A stretch of DNA of 64,000 bases from Lumbricus terrestris. Taxonomy: Eukaryota > Annelida > Clitellata > Crassiclitellata > Lumbricidae. Position 1 is the first letter of the stretch, and each line of letters begins with the position of its first letter. The position numbers were made by a program, and so were the translations under genes. The notes under the pieces are model-generated. The model worked only from the letters and a program-made list of their open reading frames with translations. It was not told the DNA's origin and made no database searches. The stretch is taken from NCBI GenBank assembly GCA_949752735.1, contig OX457042.1, positions 27,038,900 to 27,102,899 of the forward strand. Reading direction: 5' to 3'. Shown here piece by piece: positions 23,701-31,528 of the stretch.

Positions 23701-26700
23701 TAACTCATCATAGCTTCCCCCATCCATGGGCTAACCCAGGATCTGCCTCATCCTGGTTCACTCCACTTGAACACTCCACATGAAGCTGTAGATAGAAACT
23801 CCATGAAAGTGGAAAATCATACGGTGCCATCAGCTGTAGGTATGTATGAACACTTGCTATAGTGCCACTTCAAGATTCCTACTCGGAGGCAATCCCGACT
23901 ACAGCACGGACACTGAATTGGTCAAGCGCATGTGCACTAGTGAGCGAAGGACTTGCTGAAGTTCTCTATGCGGCGGTTTGAGGTGAATTCGAACCCGCAA
24001 ACTTCTGGCTCCAAAGCCTAAACATGCCCATGCACCACCTAAGAGTGCTGACACCCTCTAGGCCTCTACACAATACACAGCCTATACTAACTCACGGTAT
24101 CGTTCTACAATGACTCGGTAGCAAGTACCTTTTTTATAAATTCGCGGTATCGTTCTACAATGACTCGGTAGCAAGTACCTTTTTTATAAATTCGATGAAA
24201 GATATTTCCTCACGAAATAGAACCGGGATTTTGCGCGTGAGGGTCGGTTAGGGCTCAGGTTAGGCGTCGTGGGGGTTGGTTAGGGTTAGTTTTAGGGTTA
24301 GTGCAGTCATTCTGCTGAAATTGAAGCTGGATTGATGAACACTAATTTTCAATGCAAAATGGATGAAAAATATTTGCTGACGAAATAGAAGCGGGATTTA
24401 TCAAACAAATTCTTGCGAAAAGAGAAGCTGGATCGATTAAAAGGATTCTCGGCAAACTAGAAGTTGGATTTATTAAATATAACAACGCTGCAACGTTATC
24501 TACCGAGTCATTATAGAACTATTACCGAGTCATTATAGAACGCTACCCTAACTCGCTATAGTATTTAAAGAGGCAACCAGTTACAGTAGCACCTACTTTA
24601 ATGACTCTTGAGTGATGCTGCTGCTGTTCATGATTCTTTGACATCTGGTTTTCGTTATGTGCAGGATTTGGAAATCCTGACTGTGACCTATTTTTTGTAT
24701 TTAATATAGTTTGTAAATGACTAGTAAATCTTCGAAACGATTTATTTCGCACTGTTTACTTTTTGTCTCCCCAACCACCATAGATAATATATATACCCGT
24801 GACGCATCATTAGAAACGATCTGTGATTGGCTAAAATAAGTCGTTCGAACGAGATAATAAGTCGTTCGAACGAGATAATAAGTCGTTCGAACGAGATAAT
24901 AAGTCGTTCGAACGAGATACTAACTCGTTCGAACGAGATAATAAGTCGTTCGAACGAGATACTAATTCGTTCGAACGAGATAATAAGTCGTTCGAACGAG
25001 ATACTAACTCGTTCGAACGAGTTAGTATCTCGTTCGAACGACTTAGTAACTCGTTCGAACGACTTAATAACTCGTTCGAACGAGAAAAATAAAATATCGC
25101 ATTATGTCCTTTTAGGGGCTCTGTATGAACCAACAAAAACCCAAACAAACATAATATAATTATGGCAGTGAACATAATGCTTCGACATAATTTGGTTAAG
25201 AGGGGAAGACCCAGAAAGGATGGACAATCCCGCTAATAGGGCCACCCATTACACATGTAAAATATAAAAAATAATAATAGCACATGACTGCACATTCAAT
25301 TGCAGGAATACAAAGATCATTAGGGAGAGAAAAATATTAATATGCAATCGACAAATAGAATACAAAGCAGCTAAATCAACAAGAAAAACAACTCTTAACT
25401 AATGACTCAACTAAATTAGGCTTAACTAAAGGGCTAGGCGAAACCACTGAGCAAAAACCATAACTATTAAATATCAGTAAGTGTTTTAAGTAGATATAGA
25501 CGACGTTTATGCTTAAATAATCTAGTTTTAGATTAGGAATGAAGATATGTAGGAAGAGAGTTCCAACATAGGGAGCCAGTACATGGTATAGAGAATTGAC
25601 GAGTATTAGTATGTGCGTATGGACAATGGAGGGTCATAAACAGTTAATTTTCTTGTTGAATAAGAGTGGCGATCAGAGGCAAGGTTAAAGAAGTCATTAA
25701 ATGGAAGCAGTAAAAGGCCATGGTTATAGCGGTACATAAATTTTCCTATTTGCAAGTGCCTAATTTGATCGATAATAATCCAAATTCTGGAAGTACTGAG
25801 TGGTGTGGGCTTGGCAAGAAATATTAGCTATAAATCGAATTGCATATTTTTTAAGGGTGACTAGTCTCACAAGATTAGATTTGTAAGTAGACATCGAAAT
25901 TAAATTACAATAGGCTAAATAAGGATAAATAAGAGAATAGTATGGCGTAGACCGGATACAGGGGCGAATCCAGGAAGGGCCAATCCGGCCATGGCCCCTC
26001 CATGAGAATTGTGCATGGGACGTGCCCCTCCCCTATCAGGTTTCAACAATCTTTCGATCAATGCAGCGGGAAAAGTAGGATGTGACTAAAAATTAATTAT
26101 TTTGTATTGCCTTTGAACATGGTACTTGTTGAAAAGATTTCGTCAATTAAATGACTAAAAAACGACCATGAGCTATTTCAGCAGGAAAATTCGGTATATT
26201 TTCAAGACATTCATTTTTATCAGATGACTAAAAAGGTCATCAGATTTTTCAGCCAATGATCAAAATAATTTCCCGACCCAAGGTAAATTTTTTTACCCAC
26301 CCCCTTCGAAAATTTCTGTATCCGCCCCTGACCGGATAGAGATAGGAATTAGTTTAGATGAGCGAAATAGCACACCAATAGTCTTAGCAATTTTTGCAAG
26401 AGATATTATTGATGTGCATGTGCTCCTTCCAATTTAGATGCTGGTCAATATATATGCCCAAATATTTTGCAGATGCTACTTGGGTGATAGGAGTCCCTTC
26501 AATAAGTAGAATAGGAAGTTCATTGGGATTTTTTATGGGATCTGAAGAGGTTATAGTTGGTGTTATCCAAATTTAGAGTAAGTTTATTTGATCGAAACCA
26601 ATCAACCACTCGGTGAAGCTCAGAATTAACAGTTTATTGAATTAAATTGACATTGTTTTCTATTGCATTCCTTTTCCCAAAGATTGCATATCTACACCAA

Positions 26701-29700
26701 ATTGGTCTGCTTGTCCACCCTGTTTGGGCCTTTTTTAAAAGCACTGCACATTCTCTAAGTTTTGTTAATTTTTGGTTGTAGATTTCTGGAAGAAAACGAA
26801 TACATATAACGAGCAGCCAAATATTCATTTCAAGTACAAACTGCTGGTTATGCTGACACTCAACTCTCCAAGTGGAGACCTGGTGACATGGAGCACCTAT
26901 CCTAATTACAATCAGCTTATGATGGAAAAGTTAAGAATACCAACTGTGAAGGTGATGTTAATTCATTAATTGCTTACTGTAACTAGTAGCATTAGAATGG
27001 TATGCCTTAAAGATTATGAATATGTACAAGTGATCCTTAAAAGAATCTTTCTATGATATTTAATAGCAGCGTTTATTTCAATTAAATTCTTATAAAAACA
27101 GAACTGTCACAGAATTAGTTTAAAAAAACAATTGATCTGAAGCTTCAAATAGGAAGAAGGTATTCACCAGCTGGGTGTATTTTATGCTAAATCAATGATG
27201 GCCCAAGCAACCTTGATCCTCAGATGCTACCAAGTAATCCTAGTAGTCCTTTTTAACATTTTAGTTTGTTAAATTTTGATATGCTAATGAAATTGAAGAT
27301 ATTTTTTATCGCCCTTGGAAGTTTCTAGCCTCCCTTCTTTCCACGTAATGTTTGAAACATAGCAGTGTCAGGTCTACTAATGCAATTGACTTGCCACTGC
27401 CATGATCCTCTGAGCAGTCAGTTGGCCAATTGTTTTAAATGTGTTTACAACAAAATCTACCAATATCATCGAATTAGATGCAATTGAGTGCATTTAGCAC
27501 TTAAACGTGGTGTAGTGGGTATGTTCGTTGCCTTGCAGCCAGATGGTTGCAGGTTCGAATCCACCTCAAGCCGTCTCAGGCAAGTCCTTCACTTGCAATT
27601 GCTCATGCACTTTAGCATGAAACCCCGATTCAGTGTCCACGCTGTAGTCGGGAGCGCTTGTAGCAATCTTGAAAGGGTGCTATACCAAGTGCACATACAC
27701 ACAATTTAAGTGATTGGGAAACCAATGCAGTTCATCATTAAAGTGTTGATCCTGCAATTTACCTGTTTATTCATTAATAAATTAGTAGTTTACAAAGTCT
27801 ATGGCTGCAATCTCCAGATTCATTCAATACATTTGTGGATACAAATATAATGTGATGTTATTAAATTACTCATCAAGGTTGAGAAAAGTATAGATTTGTG
27901 TTTGATGAAACTTCACTACAGGCAATTGAAAATGACCCAAACGGTGATGGTCTGAAGGACGAACTGGTTTTTGAGCTGTCAATGCCACTGGCCGACACAG
28001 AACAAGTCTACGGTGTCACACTGATACTCATCTTTGACTACATACTTCAGGCAAGATTTCAACTTATCTTAAGATGCTCTTTTTGGTCTGCTAAGTGGCT
28101 GCAATAGTTAGTAGTAGTAGTAAGCATCAGTCTAATGACTGTGCGATAACAGAGATCATTAGTGTCACCCTCCTCCTTTATCCAAGCTTGGGACTGGCAT
28201 TGGCAGAGTGCAACTAGTGGCTTGTTGTACATTTGCTAACATTTGAGTTTCTCATGAAAGTGCTGGAAGTGAAAAGACTGTCTGGAATTTCCCAGGTGTT
28301 AAAATTGCTTTGGTGTGCATGGCTTTGGTTCAGCAGTTTCCTTTATACTTATCTATGAATTCTTAAATAACAGAATTTAATATATTCGGTTTGCTTTTGT
28401 CGCTTTCAGCAATTTTCGTATCTTGAGATGGAGAGCATGGGATATGTTTCGTACTCGTCTCCGGTTGCTGGGTCAGTTCTTGACCTGACGACAAATCTTG
28501 CGCTCGACCTCAAGTCACCGCTTGGACACACTGGAGTCGATATTCGATACAATGTAAACAGTTATTTCATATATTTAACGTATGTATGTATGTATATGAC
28601 CATTTATATAGCGCCTTAGCAAGAATCTCACGAAGGCGCTTAACGCAGCTACCCAACAGATCTAAACAGATGCGATTTAAGAGATTTAGAAAATGTTTCC
28701 TGAGATGCATTCGGGGCAATCGTAACATAATCTTGACATGTTAAAGTAAAAGGTATATTATTTTATAAATGTTTCAACAATTTTTTAATGAAAGTGCTAT
28801 GGATTTTTTTATTAGTGTCCAACGTGTGAGACGCTGCATTACTTCGTTGGTTCCTGCTTGAAGAGAGAGTTACATTCGGTGTTCCGCTTATATATCTTCT
28901 CAAACGGCAGACCTCAATAGTTTAATCAGCCCAGGGAACTTCTTATCCAATATTTTAGACACTACATTATCTCAAGCCAGCCCCTCAAATACTATTTCAT
29001 ATATAATATATATGAAATAGAAATTTATGCATACATAGTTTCTTATGTAAATGCGTGACCAGAGCAGAAAATTTTGATATGCTCTCGCAAGCTACCAACT
29101 CAATTCAGTTTAGATAGTTTGTGGTTTTGGCTGAATAAAGCATTAAAAAACTGGTGTCATGGAACATGCACAATTCACTTGGGCGGAGTTTGGTTTCCGT
29201 TCTTGGAGGGGCTAACTTATGAGTCTTCGCCTTCTTAGGGGGGCTAAGCCCAGGAAAATATGCCGTTTACACTGTAAAAAAACTGAATCTGGGTCTTCTT
29301 GGGGGGGGGGGCTTAGCCCCCCTAGCCCCTGATAAATTCCGCCCATGACAATTCAGTGAATATTCTTGTGAATTTATGTCTGTGTTTCTCTTTCTGTTTC
29401 TTAATTCTACGTTTTTAAATGTATCATTTGTTTTCAGTCGTCGATTATTAGCGAAACTAGTGTCTACGCACAGGCCTTCGATCTGCCAACAATTTTACAC
29501 AATTACATGGCAAGAAACGGTAAGAGATTGAATTGATGTGCAAGATCAACAATGGTAAGAGGTCAATGGGTTTAGAAATTGCAGTTCATGGGCAAGAGTT
29601 TTAAATGATTAGAGATTATCGTAGAGGCATTGAATATAATCTATATCTGAAAGACTTAAAGAACTGGTTTTGCCTATGTAAAGTAAAAAGTTAGATCAAA

Positions 29701-31528
29701 CTCTAAGGATTTTAAAGATTACGACTCGTTACACTAATTTTATAAACGTTGTTTTTCAATCTGTAGGAAAATGGTAAGAAATTTAAATATTTAGTAATGA
29801 CATTAGAAATAACTGTATTTCCAGTCATTTTTAATCTTGTATGGTTCTTTACCTTCTTAAAAAATTATTGATAGTAATCACGAAAATAAAAATATACTTA
29901 AATGATTAATAATATTATTGTGAATAGTATAGTTGGATTAATGATGATGTTAATAATCCTATTGATGTGCCAGACCTTCATTGAGTGGAAATCAGAGTTA
30001 TTTCTGATTCTTTTAAATAAGCATGGTGTTCCTAGGTCTATGATCAATTTGATCACTCGTAGTTAGCACTACTACCAGCTTCGTCAACTCCGAGTTGTCT
30101 TAAGATCCCTCTCTCATAGTGCTACTCTGACACTTGTACATGTCTTTGTCACCAGATCACTGCAGTTCGGTACTCGTGGGTCTGCACTTGGACTAGTTGG
30201 GCGCCTTGAACAAGTTCTTTGTTCAGCTGCTCGCCTCATTGACTTCATTCCTAAATATGCCTCCGACTCTACTTATATGCGTGACGTTCTTCACTGGCTC
30301 CCTGTTTCACAGCGCATCTACCGAGTTGCTGCACGTGTTTGGCAATGCCTTCTTGATTGTGCTCCAACATACTTGTCTAGCCTTTGTCGACCTGTCTCCG
30401 ACCTTGCAGCCCATCGAACTCTTCGCTCTGTAACAACGGGAGAGCTTTTGGTTCCTCGAGCACGCACTTCTACCAGACAGCGCCGAGCCGTTTCTATTGT
30501 GTGTCCCGCTACCTATCTGGAATGACCTTCCACTAACCTTGCAACTTATGCCTAGGCTAAATTCACCTGCTTTTTATAAGTTGCTCAAATCCGACTTTTT
30601 TAGCTGTTGCTGGGCTGGGAACGTCTCTGAGTAAGTTTCTTGAAGAGGCACTATATAAATTCTTGAAATGAATGAATAATAGGATTGTTTTTGTGTCAGT
30701 CACGACCGAACTGTTTCCGCTTCATCCAATCTGGTTTGCAAATCGTGCAGCGTCTCAGCCGTTTGTCATCAGGGGTGTCGTCAAATACCCCACAGAATAT
30801 GGAATCATGTATCCTTTTTTTGCTCTGACAACATCAGATTCATGTGATTTAACAAGTTCTATAGCATCATTGTAATATTGTGCAAGGCATCAGTCACTTA
30901 ATAGCATATTGCAGAATTAATGGCTTCTGCGCGTAATTATGTGTATCCAAGACATTTACTTTTCAGTTACACAATTTCAGCAGGTCGTGCCAGGGTCATC
31001 GTAGTTATTCAGCAGGTTGAAGAAATTAACTGTAAAGAAGATATTAAAACATCAAAAGAATTTATGGCAGGTCATAAGGCAGGTCAAGAGTAAAATAGGC
31101 AGTACGTCAAATGACCTGCCGTGACATATATGGTGACATAATATGGTGGGCTTGGTGGCGCTGCCACTCGGTTGAACTGCTTGCTTTGCTATTAGTATTT
31201 TTTGGGTCAGTGGTCAGAGATTGTGCGTGTGTGCCTGGCTGTAGAATCTCTGTTAATAAATGATTGTGCAGTGTTCAATAGAAGCTTAAATCAAGTCAAA
31301 GCTAAACTCTAGAAACATTCTTATCGTCATGTGACATCATTTCCTTAACCAAATGGCCGCAGCTACTACACAAGTTTCTGGGAGATGATCAAATGGGGTT
31401 GGGTGCAGTATGTCTCCATCCTTATCATCTTCTGGTACGTGGTTGATCGAATCCAAATCTTCATCTTCCAGCATCATCTCGTCAATACAATTGTCAACGT
31501 ACCATCGTCAAAAGAACACTTCGACTAA
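8648..31528 (+). CDS. TMEM231: TMEM231, ciliary transition-zone membrane protein (complete, 7 exons)
   Basis: Exons join(8648-8786,26782-26951,27922-28050,28410-28553,29438-29519,30700-30808,31363-31528) give 312 residues, close to the usual ~315 of TMEM231. This is a two-pass membrane protein of the MKS/B9 complex at the transition zone of cilia, where it helps control ciliary membrane composition. Features seen: N-terminal [10 protein letters not shown], a first membrane segment ([19 protein letters not shown]), a long extracytoplasmic region with [10 protein letters not shown] and NPDGDG-like acidic segments, and a C-terminal [19 protein letters not shown] segment. The start at 8648 gives the family N-terminus; an in-frame ATG at 8561 would add 29 atypical residues. 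Intron 1 is 18 kb and full of mobile elements. Intron 3 has a GC donor. Confidence 0.95.
8880..9270. repeat. TTCGAA palindrome array, copy 1 (14 units, 21-bp period)
   Basis: Fourteen copies of the perfect palindrome TCGTTCGAACGA occur at exactly 21-bp spacing from 8928 to 9212. They are joined by 9-bp linkers of only a few kinds, such as GTTAGTATC and CTTATTATC. The left border carries CAGAGCCCCTAAAAGGACAT. The right border carries AGCCAATCACAGATCG and GATGATGCGTCACGG. The same borders appear reverse-complemented around copy 2 at 24790-25125, so this is a discrete dispersed element. Open frames across it are a by-product of the 21-bp (7-codon) period. Confidence 0.92.
9215..9290 (+). promoter_or_regulatory. 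Promoter-like flank of TTCGAA array copy 1
   Basis: Directly after the array come a CCAAT box (AGCCAATCA), a CRE-like half-site in reverse (GCGTCA) and a TATA-like AATATAAAC. The equivalent elements are kept in copy 2 (24790-24838, reverse orientation). This is a pattern match only; no transcription evidence is available. Confidence 0.35.
9640..9735 (-). repeat. TA microsatellite and reversed LINE tail
   Basis: A (TA)n run and (ATTC)n tail precede 'ttatatagcgctccttcaag', the reverse complement of the local LINE 3' end. Confidence 0.6.
10644..13449. mobile_element. Foldback transposon 1 (2.8 kb near-palindrome)
   Basis: The ends GGGTCATTCCATGTCAAATC and GTGGAATGACCC are flanked by a 4-bp duplication TAAT (10640-10643 and 13450-13453). 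The two halves are inverted copies of each other over about 1.3 kb each. Each arm contains ~390-bp tandem subunits beginning 'ggccatgtgggata': three on the left, near 11200, 11585 and 11980, and two on the right. A short unpaired part lies near 11950-12140. No transposase frame is visible. Its termini and 4-bp duplication match the element at 58195-60445. Confidence 0.9.
14264..15099. mobile_element. hAT-like element, 836 bp, rich in TTTGCGC motifs
   Basis: The inverted ends are AGGGCCCCCAGAAATT and AATTTCTGGGGGCCCT. The flanks TATTAAGT and AATTAAGT agree at 7 of 8 bases. The first and last ~100 bp are filled with TTTGCGC/GCGCAAA words on both strands. No transposase is seen. Confidence 0.78.
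15125..15175 (+). repeat. Dispersed repeat CTGCAAACGCACTGCGGGAA
   Basis: The ~30-bp block following a (TAAG)-rich stretch recurs at 35420-35470 in the same orientation. Confidence 0.6.
15439..16862. mobile_element. hAT-type element, 1424 bp
   Basis: The ends TAAGGTGACC and GGTCACCTTA are flanked by a perfect 8-bp duplication GTCTAGAA (15431-15438 and 16863-16870). It carries a nested element at 15774-16224. No intact transposase frame is seen. Confidence 0.88.
15774..16224. mobile_element. Nested element with TGTCA ends and 4-bp duplication, 451 bp
   Basis: Imperfect ~24-bp inverted ends (TGTCACGAAATAGAGTATCC versus GGATACTCCGTTTCATGACA) are flanked by ACGG on both sides (15770-15773 and 16225-16228). 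The interior has runs of C or G and 'ggatag' motifs near 15800 and 16120-16200. It is a different family from its hAT host. Confidence 0.75.
17817..18172 (+). pseudogene. HECT-like C-terminal exon (G2E3-like), orphan
   Basis: After a good acceptor (TTTTTATTTCAG) a frame runs to TGA at 18170-18172. It reads [21 protein letters not shown], then [15 protein letters not shown] and a final [15 protein letters not shown]. This follows the HECT C-lobe order (EEVLxFxTGxxxxPxxGF, then LPxAxTCxxxLxLP with the catalytic-type cysteine in TTC). It resembles the G2E3-like HECT proteins that are numerous in some invertebrates. The rest of the HECT domain is not visible upstream, and the last ~30 codons diverge from the family. 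It lies inside TMEM231 intron 1, so a captured or decaying fragment is likelier than a working gene. Confidence 0.55.
18405..19080 (+). mobile_element. CR1/L2-like LINE 3' fragments
   Basis: The plus strand at 18868-19071 reads [17 protein letters not shown] and ends in 'ccttgaagggcactatataaattacg', the family's 3' end. On the minus strand near 18470-18530, [18 protein letters not shown] shows a second fragment in opposite orientation. Both are the usual C-terminal block of L2/CR1 reverse-transcriptase proteins. Confidence 0.7.
19385..19475 (-). mobile_element. hAT MITE fragment (CATGGGCGGAGTTT family)
   Basis: It ends in AAACTCCGCCCATG, as at 7667-7680, with 'ggccttaaagaacggaaac' before it. 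Only one end is recognisable. Confidence 0.5.
20515..20755 (+). repeat. Short direct repeat, 34 bp, 197 bp apart
   Basis: AAGCTGGGCAGCATGACGCG and the following AGACAGACTCAGAC occur at about 20522 and 20719. Confidence 0.6.
22476..22625 (+). CDS. Small unrecognised ORF, 49 aa
   Basis: ATG to TAG encodes [20 protein letters not shown] followed by a frame with regular, GC-rich codons that contrast with the AT-rich surroundings. A donor-like GTCAGC lies near its end, so it could be the first exon of a captured gene rather than a whole gene. It is not recognised. It lies inside TMEM231 intron 1. Confidence 0.3.
   Translation: MELSVDDVDEDALAAYLDRSNANVHLLEKVGRKDEGVLRLYLHLQRSAD
22750..22870 (-). 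mobile_element. tRNA-SINE fragment
   Basis: A diverged reverse copy of the SINE body: 'atcggagtttcacgccgaag' is the reverse of the GGCGTGAAACTCCGAT block. Confidence 0.6.
22990..23275. repeat. Irregular repeat of GAAATAGAAGCTGGATTGAT
   Basis: The words GAAATAGAAGCTGG, TTTTACAGGTGAAATAGA and GGATTGATGGAAAAA recur at irregular spacing, with an inverted copy at 23243-23270. The same words reappear at 24195-24480. Confidence 0.6.
23860..24035 (-). mobile_element. tRNA-SINE, diverged, reverse
   Basis: Reverse copy of the SINE: the end 'ctatagtgccacttcaag', then a body, then the B-box reversed as 'gaattcgaaccc'. It is more decayed than the other copies. Confidence 0.65.
24095..24541. mobile_element. 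Element with duplicated inverted ends
   Basis: The left end is two perfect tandem 50-bp units (24095-24144, 24145-24194) beginning CGGTATCGTTCTACAATGAC. The right end (about 24499-24541) has two tandem copies of ACCGAGTCATTATAGAAC, the reverse complement of the unit's core with one mismatch. The interior holds GAAATAGAAG repeats and TTAGGG-like words near 24240-24300. Confidence 0.6.
24790..25125. repeat. TTCGAA palindrome array, copy 2 (12 units, inverted)
   Basis: Twelve TCGTTCGAACGA palindromes lie at exactly 21-bp spacing, from 24841 to 25083. The flanks match copy 1 in reverse: CCCGTGACGCATCAT and CTGTGATTGGCT on the left, and GTCCTTTTAGGGGCTCTG on the right. Both copies lie in TMEM231 intron 1, about 15.7 kb apart. 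Confidence 0.92.
25195..26640 (-). mobile_element. Jockey/CR1-type LINE fragment, reverse strand
   Basis: The minus-strand translation has, in order, [64 protein letters not shown] and [16 protein letters not shown]. This is the normal order of the C-terminal part of a non-LTR reverse transcriptase. Stops and frameshifts are present. It is split by a MITE at 25959-26330. The probable 3' UTR reaches about 25195. Confidence 0.8.
25959..26330. mobile_element. hAT-type MITE nested in LINE, 372 bp
   Basis: The ends CAGGGGCGAATCCAGG and TGTATCCGCCCCTG are flanked by a perfect 8-bp duplication ACCGGATA (25951-25958 and 26331-26338). It is the same family as 42210-42397. Confidence 0.92.
26782..26951 (+). 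CDS. TMEM231: TMEM231 exon 2
   Basis: The acceptor TTGGTTGTAG ends at 26781. The exon reads (D)[16 protein letters not shown] and continues to KLRIPTVK, ending in phase 0 at donor GTGATG. The acceptor lies only ~140 bp from a LINE insertion. Confidence 0.93.
27507..27710 (+). mobile_element. tRNA-derived SINE in TMEM231 intron 2
   Basis: A-box-like GTGGTGTAGTGG, B-box GGTTCGAATCC, body with GGCAAGTCCTTCACTTGC, and the tail 'gggtgctataccaagtgcacatac'. Confidence 0.8.
27922..28050 (+). CDS. TMEM231: TMEM231 exon 3 (GC donor)
   Basis: The acceptor CACTACAG ends at 27921 and the exon encodes [15 protein letters not shown] to FDYILQ. The end CAG|GCAAGA is a GC-AG donor matching its usual context. 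No GT donor nearby keeps the alignment to TMEM231. Confidence 0.9.
28410..28553 (+). CDS. TMEM231: TMEM231 exon 4
   Basis: The acceptor CGCTTTCAG ends at 28409. The exon encodes [20 protein letters not shown] to VDIRYN and ends in phase 0 at GTAAAC. Confidence 0.92.
28565..28690 (-). repeat. GTAT microsatellite and reversed LINE tail
   Basis: A (GTAT)n run is followed by 'catttatatagcgcctta', a reversed LINE-type 3' end. A similar block is at 56830-56865. Confidence 0.5.
29178..29347. mobile_element. hAT-type MITE, 170 bp, in TMEM231 intron 4
   Basis: The ends CTTGGGCGGAGTTT and AATTCCGCCCATG are flanked by a perfect 8-bp duplication ACAATTCA (29170-29177 and 29348-29355). It is the same family as 7322-7680. 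Confidence 0.87.
29438..29519 (+). CDS. TMEM231: TMEM231 exon 5
   Basis: The acceptor TTTTCAG ends at 29437. The exon encodes [20 protein letters not shown] to MARN and ends in phase 1 at GTAAGA. Confidence 0.92.
30110..30675 (+). mobile_element. CR1/L2-like LINE 3' end in TMEM231 intron 5
   Basis: The frame reads [40 protein letters not shown] and APTYLSSLC, the standard C-terminal part of L2/CR1 reverse-transcriptase proteins. It ends in 'cttgaagaggcactatataaattcttg' plus (GAAT)n. It is 5' truncated and interrupted by a stop. Confidence 0.85.
30700..30808 (+). CDS. TMEM231: TMEM231 exon 6
   Basis: The acceptor TTGTGTCAG ends at 30699. The exon encodes [20 protein letters not shown] to KYPTEYG and ends in phase 2 at donor GTATCC. 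Confidence 0.92.
31363..31528 (+). CDS. TMEM231: TMEM231 exon 7 (terminal)
   Basis: The acceptor GCCGCAG ends at 31362. The exon encodes [20 protein letters not shown], the second membrane helix, then a short basic cytoplasmic tail ending SSKEHFD. Stop TAA is at 31526-31528. Confidence 0.94.

Noticed and set aside
24240..24300. Interstitial telomere (TTAGGG)n
   Set aside because: Only a few irregular GGTTAG/TTAGGG words occur, inside a repeat element; there is no real array.
24841..25083. CRISPR-like array
   Set aside because: Repeats are 12-bp palindromes with 9-bp near-identical linkers, not ~30-bp repeats with unique spacers, and the DNA is eukaryotic.
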